A DNA stretch of 64,000 bases, taken from the NCBI GenBank assembly GCA_907165275.2, contig OU015659.1, positions 2,026,501-2,090,500 on the forward strand, written 5' to 3'. A program made the position numbers and the translations under genes. This document shows positions 1-11,660 of this stretch, in pieces. Source of the DNA: Zygaena filipendulae (lineage: Eukaryota; Arthropoda; Insecta; Lepidoptera; Zygaenidae). How positions within the stretch are numbered: the first letter of the stretch is position 1; every line of letters starts with the position of its first letter. The notes beneath the pieces are model-generated. The model did not search any database, had not been told where the DNA came from, and was given only the letters and a program-made list of their open reading frames with translations.

Positions 1-435
1 AAACTATTCATGTTGACTAGATTCATAATATGATTGTTAAATCAGTAAACGTTTTAAGAGTGTGATAATTATTTATAAAAGAACTGAAGATAGAAAAACT
101 TCATGTTAACTAGATTCATAATATATGATTATTAAATTATTAAACCTTTTGAGATTGTGACTGAAGATACAAAAACTATTCATGTTGACTAGATTCATAA
201 TATATGTTTGTTAAATCAATAAACCTTTTAAGATTGTGATAATTATATATAAAAGAACTGAAGATACAAAAACTTCATGTGGACTAGATTCATAATATAT
301 GTTTGTTAAATCAATAAACCTATTAAGATTGTGATAATTATATATAAAAGAACTGAAGATACAACAACTTCATGTGGAATAGATTCATAATATATTATGA
401 TTGTTAAATCAACCAACTTTTTAAGATTGTGATAA
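1..435. repeat. Tandem repeat array, about 95-bp unit
   Basis: About four and a half copies of a unit containing 'cttcatgt(t/g)gactagattcat' followed by 'aagattgtgataatt' and 'tataaaagaactgaagata'. Units start near 2, 98, 173, 268 and 363. Spacing is about 95 bp, except for one unit shortened to about 76 bp. The array is interrupted by the Helitron-like element that starts at 436, and the unit text resumes at 'tataaaagaac' just after it. Confidence 0.85.
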
Positions 436-641
436 TCTATACTAATATTATAAAGAGGAAAGATTTGATTTTTGTTTGTTTGTTACGATTTAACTCCAAA
501 ACTACTAGACCGATTTTAAAAATTCTTTCACCATTAGATAGCTACTTTATCCCTCAGTAACATAGGCTATATTGTAATCCGGGATTCCCGCGGGAACTCT
601 GAAATTATCGCGGGTGAAACTGCGCGGGACAGCTAGGCTAG
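436..641 (+). mobile_element. Helitron-like non-autonomous element (Lep1-type)
   Basis: Begins TCTATACTAATATTATAAAG and ends CTAG followed by T. It lies between A and T of the satellite unit with no target duplication, as expected for Helitron insertion. The 3' half has the GC-rich 'cccgcgggaac...cgcgggtgaaactgcgcgg' palindromic block. Family assignment is from known lepidopteran Helitron ends. Confidence 0.7.
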
Positions 642-814
642 TTATAAAAGAACAATCGAAAAACAGGTACTAGGTAGGTGAGGTAGGTAGGTACCATTCT
701 TCTGAGTAGGTACCGCTCGGTCTTATTTTTTTTGTTAAATTTACTCCTATGGGGAAGGCAAAGGAAACTAAGTCCATACAGCCAATAAAGTCAATGGAAA
801 TATTTACAAATTAA

Positions 815-1034
815 TCCTACTAAGTAATATTACAAATGCAAAAGTGAGGTTGTTTGTTTATTTGTTACGCTTTCACGGCTAAACGGCTTAACCGATCATC
901 ACATTGTCAGGGGTACAGACAAGGACATAGGCTACTATTTATCCCGGAATTTCCACGGGAACTCTAAAATTAACTCAGAAGAAACTACATTGATATTTCG
1001 CATACTACGCGGATGAAACCGCGGAGAACAGCTA
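815..1034 (+). mobile_element. Helitron-like non-autonomous element
   Basis: Starts TCCTACTAAGTAATATTACAA and runs through 'ttgttacgctttcacggctaaac' and 'caggggtacag' to 'gaaaccgcggagaacagctat'. The terminal CTAG has decayed to CTAT. Same family as 436-641. Confidence 0.6.
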
Positions 1035-1074
1035 TTGTAAAGATTAGGCTCGTACTATAGTTAGGTATTCTAGA

Positions 1075-1450
1075 ACCAGAAGGCAAAAATTGCTGGGATT
1101 AGTGGCACTAGAAGGCACAACTAAAATAATTAATTTGTTCAAAAAAAAATCTCAGTTCCGAGCCATGGTTGGGTCGTATTCTTGTAAGTTGTAACTCCAG
1201 AACCAGAAGGCACACTTTCCTAGGACTGGTGGCACTAAAAGGCACAATTAAAATAATGTTATCTTGCAACAAAAAATCTCCGTTCCGTATCGTAATCGGG
1301 CCAGAAACTAGGATTCCCTGCAGCCCGACCACAATCGTACTCTTGTAACTCCAGAACGAGAAGGCACAAATTCCTGGAATTAGTGGCACAAAAGGGAACA
1401 ATAAAAATAATAAATTTGTGCCAGCGTAAAAACTCTGTTCCATACCGTAG
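1075..1450. repeat. Degenerate three-copy tandem repeat
   Basis: Three copies of a block with 'ccagaac(c/g)agaaggcac', 'ggcac(t/a)aaaaggcacaa', 'aataat', 'ctc(c/a/t)gttcc(g/a)' and 'gtaac/ttgtaactcc'. Block starts are near 1075, 1196 and 1351. An open frame on the minus strand here follows the repeat and shows no domain. Confidence 0.6.
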
Positions 1451-1489
1451 TCCGGCCAGGAACCATCATCACACAGTACACTGATTTTG

Positions 1490-1935
1490 CTGCCGGCGAC
1501 TTATCGCTACTTTTTTAGTCGCGGGAAATTTAAAATAGGGACACGTGCAGATAAGTCGCTGCACACGAGCGACGAGCGACTGCCTGCCTATCGCATCTTT
1601 TGAGTCGCGGGAAATTCAAAATAGGTTCACGTAACCAGACATGTCGCTGCAAACGAGCGTCGAGCGGCTTGCATGAGGTTGCACCGGGGTGTTTTTGACG
1701 CGGCGACAATCAAGTCACGTGACCAAATGTGACCAGATTTTGTGTTCTGTGGATTTATCGCTGCAAACGAGCGTCGAGCGGCTGCATGAGGTTACACCTT
1801 AAGCCACGGAACGGGTGAAACTACGCTCGCGCTCTGACAGTTGTCAGAGTAAAATTTCACCAAGCCACAGAACGGGTTCAGAGCGCGCTCGAGCGCGTTC
1901 GAGTGCATTCGTGCGAAGCCACGGAACGCACACCT
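1490..1935. repeat. GC-rich repeat block related to the 10.2-kb and 14.2-kb repeats
   Basis: Contains three copies of 'tcgctgca(c/a)acgagcg(a/t)cgagcg' (near 1556, 1641 and 1757) and two of 'tcgcgggaaatt(t/c)aaaatagg'. The last 135 bp (1801-1935, with 'ccacggaacgcacac') recur in inverse orientation at 10196-10335, about 8.4 kb away on the far side of the mRpL12/BRAT1 gene pair. Confidence 0.65.
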
Positions 1936-2351
1936 GCACTTTTTTTTTCTCTTCTTTTTGGACTTAACACAGTGTTATTTGCTCAGAAGAATATTATGCT
2001 ACTGTTATTGTTCTGAGGTTATTTGCCACTTTCATACCCTGCACTTTTCCCATGTCACTGTCAAAACTTTTTTTTCTTTTTTAATGTCAAAACTCAAAAA
2101 TGTCCATCTACGTCATCTACCAAGCGGTCAAAGAAGAAAAATACAACTGAATTTGCTGTATGGACTTACTTCCTTTGCCTTCCCCATTGGGGTAAAAAAA
2201 ATTAGCTATCTTGCTTGGCTTTTGGCGGGATTTTAGCAGTGACGGATCACCGTCACGGATGTCCGTTTTATTTCTTTGTTTTGCAAATTAGTTTATCGTG
2301 ATTAATATTGCGTGAATGTGGTGGATTTTGCATAATAGTTATCCATTAGTG

Positions 2352-4586
2352 ATGAACTGTGTGCGGAAACAGTGAAATAAGATGAAATAGGACGTTCATC
2401 GGGAGGTTTTCGTTTTACTATACAACTTCCCACAGAGCGTCCTATTAAGGTTCAACCATCAAGGTTCATCTTACCAATCCATTTCGATGTAAATAACTTC
2501 AGAAGAAGAAATATGGACATAGGTAAGCAATAGTGTGTTACCCACACTGGAGAAATTTTGAGTAAATCGTGTTTTAAAATTATAGCGCCATTTTCTGTCA
2601 ACATTTTTTATATTCAATATTTAGTTACATACTTAAACAATGTAATAAGGTAAACAAATAATTAAAAAACGTTCCCTAACTCTCAATAAATCGTTCTGAA
2701 TTAATGACTTAATTTTGTGGGTTAACATGTTATTGCTTATCTGCGTCCATATACCACTGAATTGGCTATATGTACTAAGTTTCCTTCTGCCTTCCCCGAA
2801 AAGGGTAAACTTCAAAAAAAAAGGGGGGGAAAACTCTCAGAAGTTATTCTTCTGAGGGAAAACTATATAAAAAAAAATTTAGTTCTTGAAGGGTTTGCAC
2901 ATTGATATAAGTTACTCTATGGTTTGCACTTTGCAAAGATACCTTTTGTAAAGATTACTTCCAAATTGATAAAAATAATGAATAATATTAGAATAATCAA
3001 GAATATACGCATCCGTCAGTGGCGTTCTCTCTCAAGATGGTACCTACATTTTTTTAATTACGATCACAGGTTATGTTTTCATAGCTCCATAGTCTTATAG
3101 CTAATGCATTTTCCAGCTCGGTTCTACAGCAAAATGTGGCGACCCAAACAGTCAACCCACTCACTATTCCTGTACCAGAAGGGCTGGATAAAACAGTGTC
3201 GCCGAAAATCGAAAAATTGGTCACAGAAATATCAAATCTTAACCTCCTTGAAGTGTCTGAACTTAGTCAGGTACCTACCTAAGTATATAACTATGTAAAT
3301 TACGATTGGAATATGGTGCTTTTAGAAGTATATTTATCCAATAAGAAATATTTTGCCAAAAATAACATTTACACTCAAAACTAGAAATGTCAATTTTTCA
3401 CCACATTTTAAGTATGAGACAACCCTAGAGGGAAACCCGTATTGATTGAAAGCTCAGCCATAATATAAAAATTGTCACTTTCTGGTAAATCAATTACATT
3501 TTTTGAAATCATTCAAATGTGTTTTTGTTTATTTTTACTGTATACTCATGATATTCCCACATTTTACTAGATACTGAAAAAGCGGCTGAACTTACCAGAT
3601 GCACCTGTGATGCCTGTGGGAGGCTTTGCAATGGCTGCCCCTGCTGCTCAGGATGAAGAGGAAGCTGCACCTAAAGCTGTTAAGACAAACTTCACTGTAA
3701 GTTAAATAGGTCAAAACCATTGTTATATTATGTAAATTATGCGGGACTTGAACGCGATGTTTTTTATTACCCTTTTTTGCCTGACGTTTCAGCTGAGTTG
3801 CATCACGCCGTGGTCACAGGCTGACTAAAGCATTGCGGCGTAAACATCGCGTTCAAGTCCCACATAATTTACATAATATAATGTGCTCAAAACGCGAAAA
3901 TCTAAAAACTTTAAAACCATTGTTGGTAGATCTATCTCACTAAGCAGATTATTATTAGTCATCCACTAAACTTCATAAATTCACAGAGGTAGGCAATATA
4001 TTGTAGACAAGTTGTGCCCCGCGGTTTCACCTGCGTTAATTTCAGAGTTCCCGCAGGAATTCTGGGCTAAAAAGTACCCTATGTGTTAATATGTATAAGC
4101 TATATTATTGTAAAGTTTCATTTAAATCCATTCAGTAGTTTTTGCGTGATAGGGTAACAAACATCCATCCATCCATACATACATACTTACATTGTAAATA
4201 CTATTACATTATTATATAATCTATCTTGCGAGATTGTAAACTGTCAAAAGATTGTGCACTGTAACATTTTAGCATGCTAATTTGTTCCTAATATTAGCAT
4301 CGTCAGCAGTAATTTATTTCCCGTTGAATTTATTTTTTAAATAATTTTTTGTGAATGGAAAGTGAATAATTTTTTTTTTCAGGTGAAAATGACAAAGTTT
4401 GATGACAAGCAAAAAGTGGCACTTATAAAAGAAGTGAAGAATCTTCTTGAAGGTTTCAACTTGGTGCAAGCAAAGAAGTTTGTTGAGAGTGTACCAACAG
4501 TAGTCAAAGCAGACATCTCCAAAGATGAGGCGGAAAAACTAAAGGAAGCTCTATCAAAAGTTGGAGCGATCATAGAAATTGAATAG
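2352..4586 (+). CDS. mRpL12: Mitochondrial ribosomal protein L12 (bL12m), spliced
   Basis: Large-subunit mitoribosome stalk protein. In animals the family also binds mitochondrial RNA polymerase. Coding exons: tentative 2352-2371, then 3117-3270, 3571-3696 and 4383-4586, with phases joining cleanly. Exon 2 holds the N-terminal dimerisation helices ('PKIEKLVTEISNLNLLEVSE'). Exon 3 holds the hinge ('PDAPVMPVGGFAMAAPAAQ', then an acidic stretch). Exon 4 holds the C-terminal factor-binding domain ('VKMTKFDDKQKVALIKEVK', 'VQAKKFVES', 'GAIIEIE', stop). The joined length is 167 codons before the stop, a little shorter than fly homologues. Exon 1 (ATG AAC TGT GTG CGG AAA CA) fits the required phase, but its donor GTGAAA is weak, so the targeting peptide is uncertain. 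The gene is convergent with the BRAT1-like gene. Identity is very secure; exon 1 is not. Confidence 0.9.
2515..2748. mobile_element. MITE of the GGACATAG family, copy 1 (4-bp TSD ATAT)
   Basis: Terminal inverted repeats: GGACATAGGTAAGCAATA at the left, and ATTGCTTATCTGCGTCC at the right. Flanked by ATAT on both sides (2511-2514 and 2749-2752). Related copies of almost the same length are at 44203-44438 and 45107-45341. Lies in intron 1 of mRpL12. Confidence 0.85.
3723..3881. mobile_element. Hairpin MITE in mRpL12 intron 3
   Basis: Near-perfect 40-bp inverted arms. The left arm reads 'ttatattatgtaaattatg' then 'cgggacttgaacgcgatgtt'; the right arm is its reverse complement with one mismatch. 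An 80-bp loop contains 'gcatcacgccgtggtcacag'. No transposase. Confidence 0.8.
4010..4192 (-). mobile_element. Helitron-like element, minus orientation
   Basis: Reads 'gttgtgccccgcggtttcac', then 'cccgcaggaattctgggcta' and 'gtaaagtttcatttaaatcc', ending with 'aacatccatccatccatac'. This is the reverse complement of the Lep1-type consensus seen elsewhere in the window. It lies in mRpL12 intron 3. Confidence 0.6.
4191..4275. repeat. Dispersed repeat shared with 42929-43010
   Basis: 'attgtaaatac(t/c)' followed by 'ataatctatct(t/a)gc(g/a)agattg' and 'ttgtcaaaagat(t/c)gtg'. The same text recurs in the Vps18 3' half at 42929-43010. It contains a short palindrome around 'atctatcttgcgagattgta'. Confidence 0.6.
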
Positions 4587-5703
4587 TTTTAGAATTAGTA
4601 TTTACTATAGCGTATTAAATATAAAGTGTATAAAATTTATTTCATTTGTATATAATTTTATTTACCTACCCTATTTCTCTTGTTGGCTCCTAATCACTGC
4701 ACAATATGCACATTGCATTTCTAAATGCGTATTTGAAGATACTTACAGAATTTCTGTTGTATTAAATTATATTTCTATAGCATTTTCGTTGATATCCTAT
4801 ATTTACTTAATATCAATCAGAATATCATGGCATAATATCTATAAACCAACAACCATAAAACCAAAAACCAGCCTTATATAGCTATTTCTTTTTATAATTG
4901 GATTTAACATTATATTTATTTTCTTATATTATGGTAGCCATGTTCAAAAGGCGCTCTGTATCAGTAGTACTACTACCAACTGAATAGTACAAATGATAAA
5001 TACAATAAAGGAGGTACAAAAAATAAAAACAAAATCCCTTGGGTTTTGTTATAAATGTTATAGCCACAGCATAACAGTTCAACTGTCAGTACAAATGATA
5101 AATGATACAACTTGTATCACTAGAACTTTTACAAAAAATACAAAGCATCATAATTATTTTATCACAATATGACACAAATAAAACAATTACAGTTGAATTA
5201 CTCAGTAGTAGGTACTACTGACACAGAGCGACAAATGGTGTGCATTGTGCATTATGCAAGTCACATAAATATAACGTAACGTCGTAGTGGTCTTAATTAA
5301 ATTAAATATACTTATAACGTGATTACCTTCTCTCTGCTTATAACATCTTTGCTCTTTGATTTAACTTTAGATTACCTACTAACAAAACCTCGTAAAAAGC
5401 TTCCAGTTACCGCTGAAATAATATGTCACCTCATAGTAATCAATGGTGCTAGTAAAACTATTTTTATAGAAGTAGAATCATGTTATGATTATTTTTATCA
5501 GTTATATTTTACACTAGTTATATTTTTTTCTTACACACTAAGTAAACAACATAATATACTTACATAATATTAAAAAAATATAATTAAAAAGTCATTTTTA
5601 AACTACTTTACTGCAGAATGCCAAAGCAAAGTTGATGTCTTCATGAGAGGTCGGCTGTAGGCGAACAGACTAAACTACAACAGCTGTACGCAAACAGTAC
5701 AGT
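4587..5703. other. Convergent intergenic spacer, mRpL12 / BRAT1-like
   Basis: AT-rich sequence between two tail-to-tail genes. An ATTAAA at about 4613 could serve mRpL12 polyadenylation. 'gtgattaccttctctctg' near 5321 matches the ends of the inverted-repeat element at 13913-14147. Small open frames here show no domain. Confidence 0.5.
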
Positions 5704-8700
5704 TCAGTAACAATCCAGTGAATTGGCTTCGTAGTTACTAAATTCGTATGTGCCGAGGACGTCGTCTAGCAACGAACATAAACTTCTTATTCCCTCCTTC
5801 CACTGTTTCTTCTCCTCTATTAAGCTTTTGAAGTCTTTGCTCTGCAAATAATTGACAAAGAATTGCGGCGACGTTGGCTTCAACAGTTTCACTTTTGGCA
5901 AGAGACTATTTGATTTTTTACTGTCTATATTCATTTGTCTTTGATATATGCTAGCTAGTAGGTTTACATCTGCCGAGTTCAGTATTCCTTCAATAACGTT
6001 CTCCTGGGATGCACTCGCTTCAACTTCTGCATTCACTGCAACAGGAACAGTGCCATCATCAACAGGATCCCTGTTATCCCCATGATCCTTGTTGTCCTCA
6101 GCAGGATCGATCTTGTCTTCAACAGGATTGATATTGTCCTCAAGAGGACCAATATTGTTCTCAACAGGATCGATCTTGTCCTCAACAGGATTAGTCATGA
6201 CCTCAACAGGATCCGTATTATCCTCTTGGTCGAGATGTATAACATCCCCTGCACTGTCACTGTCTAGATCATTTGATTTCATACATTCCATAACTTTATA
6301 TTGTGTTAGGATCTCCAACAAGTCTGTGGATATTGACAGTGCTGTTTCCATTATTTCAATTTCAGTGTCGTCTTGTAACAGTTTAGTGAGTACAGTCAGG
6401 CAACCTATTTCAGACAGTTTTTCGAGGGTCCTCAGTAACCTCCGCTGTATTTCTGATTTGTTGAGGTTCACAATTTTTCTGGTCTCCCTCGAGAACGTCA
6501 CTGGCGGGAAGGTGCCGTCCAACATGCCTTGGTCCGTGAGGATCGTTTGTATGACGATACGCCAGAACTTCAGAGCGCTCAGCTGCACCTCCCAGTGGAA
6601 ATCGCTCAACGCGGCCGCAATCATATGCTCATACAACGTTTTCTGGTAGTCGGGCGTCAGCTTTTGACTCTGATATATTTCGCATAGAACATTGCACGCC
6701 TCCTTACGCACTATGCCCTCCTGGTTGTCACGTAGCATGGCCACAAGCAAATCCTAAAATTAGGAAAGTATTATATCACAAATACAGTTAAAATAGTATA
6801 AAGTGGCACCACTCAAAAAAAAAATTGAATCCTCTAAAATACTTTATTTTAAAAATCTTATATTACATAAGACAAAGAAAGTTAATAGATTTTTGATAAT
6901 ACATACTTCAATAATAACAAAACTGCCTAAAATCACTTTTTGGCTAATTACGATACAATTTTTTTAAACACAACAAAAGCAGCTGCTGCCTTCCTTATAA
7001 CATACCTAGACTTATGTTTATCTGTTTACCACTGAACTTTTACCCCGATGCGGGGCTCGAACCGGCTACACCCGGCGTAGCGTTCAGGTATACACCAGTG
7101 GCAGTATACTAATAGTGCTGTCAATTACCTTGATGTCGTGGTTCTCCGCCTCCAAGAGGCTCCATATGCTCTTGACGCGGCACGCGACGCCGAGGCACTT
7201 GAGCGCCGACGCCTGCACGTAGTACTCGCGGTCGTGCAACGCCACCGTCGCCGCATAGTTCATTAGATTGTTCGAGATTATTTGCTTCTGCAGCGACGGG
7301 AACTCTGCAAGTTAGTCATATTGATCTTACTTATTATGAATTCGAATGCGAGTTATTGTGTTTGTTTGTGACGCTTTCACGGCTTAAACTTTCATCTGCA
7401 TAGACGTCAGAGGTACAGAGAAGGACATAGCTAGTAGGTACTCTTTATGATGCTGTAGGTGATAGACTAGTTTAAAATTAAAAAGCGATGCTTCCGCTTC
7501 CGTTTAGTCATTTGCTATCTTCTATTCCCGTTTGCCCCCATTTTTTATATGTGGGGGTCGATAGCCATAAATGAGACCGTCTGCCACCGCGTGGGGGACG
7601 TTTGTGGGGGCAGACGGGATTAAACCTTCAATATACCTATTCAGTATCCAAATATCCAATCAGGCTCGATTTTTGCAACCATTATAATTTATTGATTTAT
7701 ATGAACGCTGCAGGTACTCACTGATGTACGATATCTCCGTGCACACGAGCAGCAACTCCAGCGCGGTGTCCCGGACCTCCCAGTTCAGATCGTTCATCTT
7801 CATGTAGATGAGCTTTCCGAGCTCGTGCAAGGGCGTGCCCGGTTGCGACTCCACCAGCAGCGACAGGTTCGGCGGCAGAAACTTCTTTATCATCAACGTC
7901 ATCACGTTCAACGCCACAACCACAAACTGCGAAGAACAAGAAAAAAAATCATTAAAATTCGCTCATGAACAAAGTTATTGATGACAAACTCATCATAAAC
8001 ATATTAGGATGAGCTTGTGATACAAGACTCTCTTCACAAAGATAACTTACCCGACATGACAAATTCGGTCTCATTAAGATATTGTATATGACTGCGAAGA
8101 GACATACAACTTCTAAACTCTCCTGCCAATTAATATCGTGATTTTTAACTAACGACTGCACCATATCCAAGACATACATTAAGACCACAAGTTTCTCCTC
8201 TGTTTCTTCATAATGTTCATTTTGTTTCTCTTCACCGAGTTCATCAACTGGCTCATATTCTTTCAAAATGTAAAACATCACTTGAAACACTAAATTTGCT
8301 TGTTCACGGTTCAACTGATTCTTTAGACTCGTCAGCCGCTTGACACTCTGTAATGTTATCGAAACAGGGTCCAGTTCAGTTATCATGTCTCTGAGCGCGT
8401 AGCAAGCCTTCGCAGTGTGTTCACAATTTAATTTCACCTGCTTCAATATGAACTCGTTAAATCGTTCATTGGTCCATGTGGATGTTGGCTTCTCAATGTA
8501 CACTAGTGCAGGAACCAGGCACAAAAATAAAAGCTTGCTCTGCAATTGTGAAAGCTCTTCGTCTTTTTGACAGGTCACATCGTCTTCAGCCCAGACGGCA
8601 CTCCATAGCACATTGACGAAAATGGTATAATCTAAGACAAGTGTGGCATTTCGTCTACTAATCAAACAGTGCAATGTATTAAAATACCACACACCCATAT

Positions 8701-9941
8701 CTATGAAATCTTCTGGAGTGTAAACAGCTTTAACTAGAGCTGATTTCTTTTGAAATATTCTACCAAATAAGATAAGAAAAACTAATTTTATTACTTTCAG
8801 TGAAGTCTCATTGTTGCGAATCATACCCAGTATAAAGTTGAGGTGTGCCTGCAGGGCATACTCATCTACAATTAAATCTATAAGAACATTTTGTTTTTTT
8901 AATCTTTTGTATTCTGTGAAAATTGAAATCAGCATCTGTAGGGTTGGATCCAGTTCTTTGCAGATATTTTCTTCATATTCTGAAGTAAATGATTTCATAT
9001 CGGCCATGTCAATTGCTTTTATCGGTTTCAGAATGAAATCAAATACATTTTTTAGTATGGGTATCGCCTCAGTACCACAGTCATTGAGGTGCCACACAAA
9101 TTTAGACACAAATTTGTATGTTTTCCTTATAACAAATACAGTGTGTTTATTATTGGACATACTTAATATTTCTTTCCACACTTCAGTCTCTATTAGCCAA
9201 TTTACACCTGTTTTGTGTTGTATGGTGGCAATTGCTAATTCCATATAGGCAACTCTTAAGCTGATATTCACATTTTGTGTTTGCATTTCCTTAAAACCTT
9301 GATTTATTTTTGGACCAAGTTTGCAAAATATTTTTGAAAAATGCAACTCATTGTGTGAAATTATAGCTAATATTCGCATAACAAACACCTTGACTGTCTC
9401 ATGGGCAGATTCCACTTTTTCCCATATGTTTACAATTAATTCTGGTATTAATGGCATTGATGTAAGTGGCAGGACATCTGGAACAATTTTTTTAATTAAA
9501 ATTATAATCTTTGATAATTTAATTTTGTATGAGTTTTGTGTGATATTTTTAAGAGCTGCAGATACTGATACAGAAATATTATAAACAAAACAAGACTTGT
9601 TGGGTATTAGAGAAAAAAATTGAGCCCATTTTATTCATCTCATAATACTTTTCTCACTACATGGGCAGTGCAAAACCCATTTGATTTTTGACTAGCACTG
9701 TTCATAAGCAGTTAGCAGAGCATAGTGCAGATTATATTATTATTATCTTTGTTCAATAGTTTAAACACATAGGTCATCGTCATGTTCTGATTTTATATTT
9801 TCTTATTTTTCATGCCTTACCCTGGTCCATGCCATCAGCTAATTTGTTTATAAGACTATCGGTGTAGTAGCTATTCATCACGTAGTTAGGCTCTATTATT
9901 TTCTTAAACAATATTTTGATTTTGTTTTGCAGAGAATCCAT
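5704..9941 (-). CDS. BRAT1: BRAT1-like HEAT-repeat protein (Integrator / ATM partner)
   Basis: Five coding exons on the minus strand: 9821-9941, 8051-9477, 7722-7926, 7129-7304 and 5704-6753. Together they make 993 codons including the stop, with correct GT/AG sites and matching phases. The start is the ATG at 9941-9939 (MDSLQNKIKILFKK). The protein is helical throughout, with HEAT-like pairs such as 'EVQLSALKFWRIVIQTIL' and 'YVQASALKCLGVACRV'. An acidic linker of about 8-residue repeats (DPVE/NPVE) lies in the last exon at about 6049-6225. The C terminus ends 'YEANSLDCY'. A HEAT protein with a terminal Cys-Tyr tail is what I know from BRAT1 (fly CG7044), whose C terminus is reported to enter the INTS11 active site. 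BRAT1 also supports ATM/DNA-damage signalling. It is longer than human BRAT1 (821 residues), partly from the linker. The gene structure is secure; the name rests on motif recall. Confidence 0.75.
6049..6225 (-). repeat. In-frame 24-bp minisatellite in the BRAT1-like gene
   Basis: About seven copies of a 24-bp unit, 'caacaggat(c/t)(g/c)at(c/a)ttgtcct' in plus-strand text. It encodes an 8-residue acidic repeat of the type (E)D(N/K)(I/T)(D/N)PVE. The unit length is a multiple of three, so copy-number change keeps the frame. It forms the acidic, probably disordered linker between helical parts. Confidence 0.85.
7030..7110 (-). repeat. tRNA-derived SINE fragment in BRAT1-like intron
   Basis: The minus strand contains a perfect RNA polymerase III B-box type sequence (GGTTCGAGCCC) in 'gtgtagccggttcgagcccc', followed by 'aaagttcagtggtaaacaga'. 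No complete tRNA cloverleaf is visible, so this looks like a SINE fragment rather than a tRNA gene. Confidence 0.45.
7345..7440 (+). mobile_element. Helitron-like fragment in BRAT1-like intron
   Basis: 'tgtttgtttgtgacgctttc' followed by 'cagaggtacagagaaggaca' and 'tagctagta'. A shortened copy of the Lep1-type element. Confidence 0.5.
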
Positions 9942-10195
9942 AGTGATATTTGTGTTATCCTTATCTGTAAAATCGAAATAAATTTATCCAAATAAGACAG
10001 TAACAAATCCTCTATAAAATTATGAATAAATCTAATAAATCCTCTCTGGCAATTTTGTAATTTTATTTACCGTAATCTGGGACGGTTATTAAAGGACAAC
10101 GACGGTTACTGATTAGCACTTGGTTATATTTTCTGTTGAGAAAAACAATACATAATTGTTGGTTGGTCTGGTTCCATCAGTCCTATCACCTGCAA

Positions 10196-10680
10196 GTGTG
10201 CGTTCCGTGGCTTCGCACGAATGCACTCGAACGCGCTCGAGCGCGCTCTGAACCCGTTCTGTGCACAAATTAACTAGACATATGTCTAAAGGTTCTGTGG
10301 CTTGGTGAGAGCGTAGTTTCACCCGTTCCGTGGCTCAGAGTGCAGCAACCAAACAACCATCTCCGAAGCAGGTTAATTTTCACTCTGACAGCTATGTATT
10401 GTTTAAGAAGTGTCAAAGTTTGCGCCAAAAACCGGATTCATTGAAAAAGAAATTAATCGGAGTTCTTACGAATAAAGGGGAGGTGTCGTAGTCACATAAA
10501 GTTTATAATTGGATGTAAAACAGTCTTGTTTGCATTGTGAGTTGAGAGAAAACAAATGGCGCCTGAAATTTCAAATATTTTGAGGTTATAAAAACAACTC
10601 GATCGTTCTGTGGCTTGGTTGCAACTCAAACGAGTGAAATTTTAACCGAACAACTGCGCCCAAATCCACGGAACGCACAC
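10196..10680. mobile_element. Inverted-repeat element with GTGTGCGTTCCGTGG ends
   Basis: Perfect 15-bp terminal inverted repeats: GTGTGCGTTCCGTGG at 10196-10210 and its complement at 10665-10679. A 'caag' flank occurs on both sides (possible 4-bp duplication). The interior is AT-rich with 'ccgttccgtggct' repeats. Related text occurs in inverse orientation at 1801-1935 and 14160-14430/14750-14905. No coding capacity. The first part also holds 'cacaaattaactagacatat', repeated at 10753 and 10833. Confidence 0.65.
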
Positions 10681-11126
10681 CAAGTTTAGTCTAATTTTGT
10701 GATGTAGGTAGGTAAGTTCTTAGTTACATAAATGTTAAAACTAAAATGTAAACACAAATTAACTAGACTTATGTCTAAAGAATGTAAATTAAATTGCAAT
10801 AATGCAATGGTTAGAATTTATTTGAACTTTGAGTCACAAATTAACTAGACATAATATGTCTTTGAGTTTTGAGCAATTTTTGGGGTCCCTGTATTTAGCA
10901 CGGAATTGACAACGCCGGATTTTGAATCACCGGCCATGAAATACGTACGGTAGGGGAAGCACGAACTTTTTCGGTTATCGCTTCATTTCGCCACACAAAA
11001 AAGTCAAAAAACGTTTTGACATTACTTACTTTAGTTATTCTTCTGAGGAGTACACTCAAGATTAAAGATCAGATTAACTAGAGATAATTATTATGTCGGA
11101 TTAAAGTACCTAGCTGTAGCTGTACG

Positions 11127-11660
11127 CAGAGAGAAGGTAATCACTACGTTGATTAGCGATGGGCGATTATTACTCAAATTTATCGAATTAATAGATTGTT
11201 AAGTTTAGTAGTTAAAAGTTGATAACAACTGATGTTATTCGATAAATTTTAATTACTAATTTGTAGCGCAGCGCACCTATTATAATACTATACTATTTTG
11301 ATGAAGTTCAAATTATCGATGCTACACGGCACACACTGCTCCGCGTGTCGTCGTTAGTACTTACAAATTATTAGTAGTGACTTAGTCAGTACTCGTCGAT
11401 TGTTATTTATTTATTTATTCATTTATTCGCTGAATATTAATATTATTATTATACTTACTACTAAATAAGTAGTTCATACAATCGGCGCAACACGACACGC
11501 ACACTTAGTAAGTAGTTACAAATTATCATGTCGATTGTCATTCGAATAATGATTGTGAGAAACTACTAAATCAACAATCGAATGTGCAATAGTACAATTT
11601 TCGATTTAGTTGATTGTTTATTGTACAAAAATCGCCCATTGCTAGTACAGATGATACCGA
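11127..11660. mobile_element. Possible hAT-like MITE
   Basis: 'tagcgatgggcgatt' near 11156 is inverted as 'aatcgcccattgcta' near 11630-11644, enclosing about 490 bp rich in 'tcgat' and 'aatcaac' motifs. I could not find a convincing 8-bp target duplication, so the superfamily is a guess. It is preceded by a single end-like motif of the 13913-14147 family (11127-11148). Confidence 0.4.

Noticed and set aside
1958..2236. 92-codon open frame upstream of mRpL12
   Set aside because: Low-complexity translation with no domain and repeat-derived flanks.
4010..4192. CRISPR-like array from repeated 'catccatccatccatac' tracts
   Set aside because: Simple microsatellite at Helitron-like ends; no spacer-repeat structure and a eukaryotic genome.
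7030..7110. tRNA gene in a BRAT1-like intron
   Set aside because: Only a B-box type match is convincing; no cloverleaf could be drawn.
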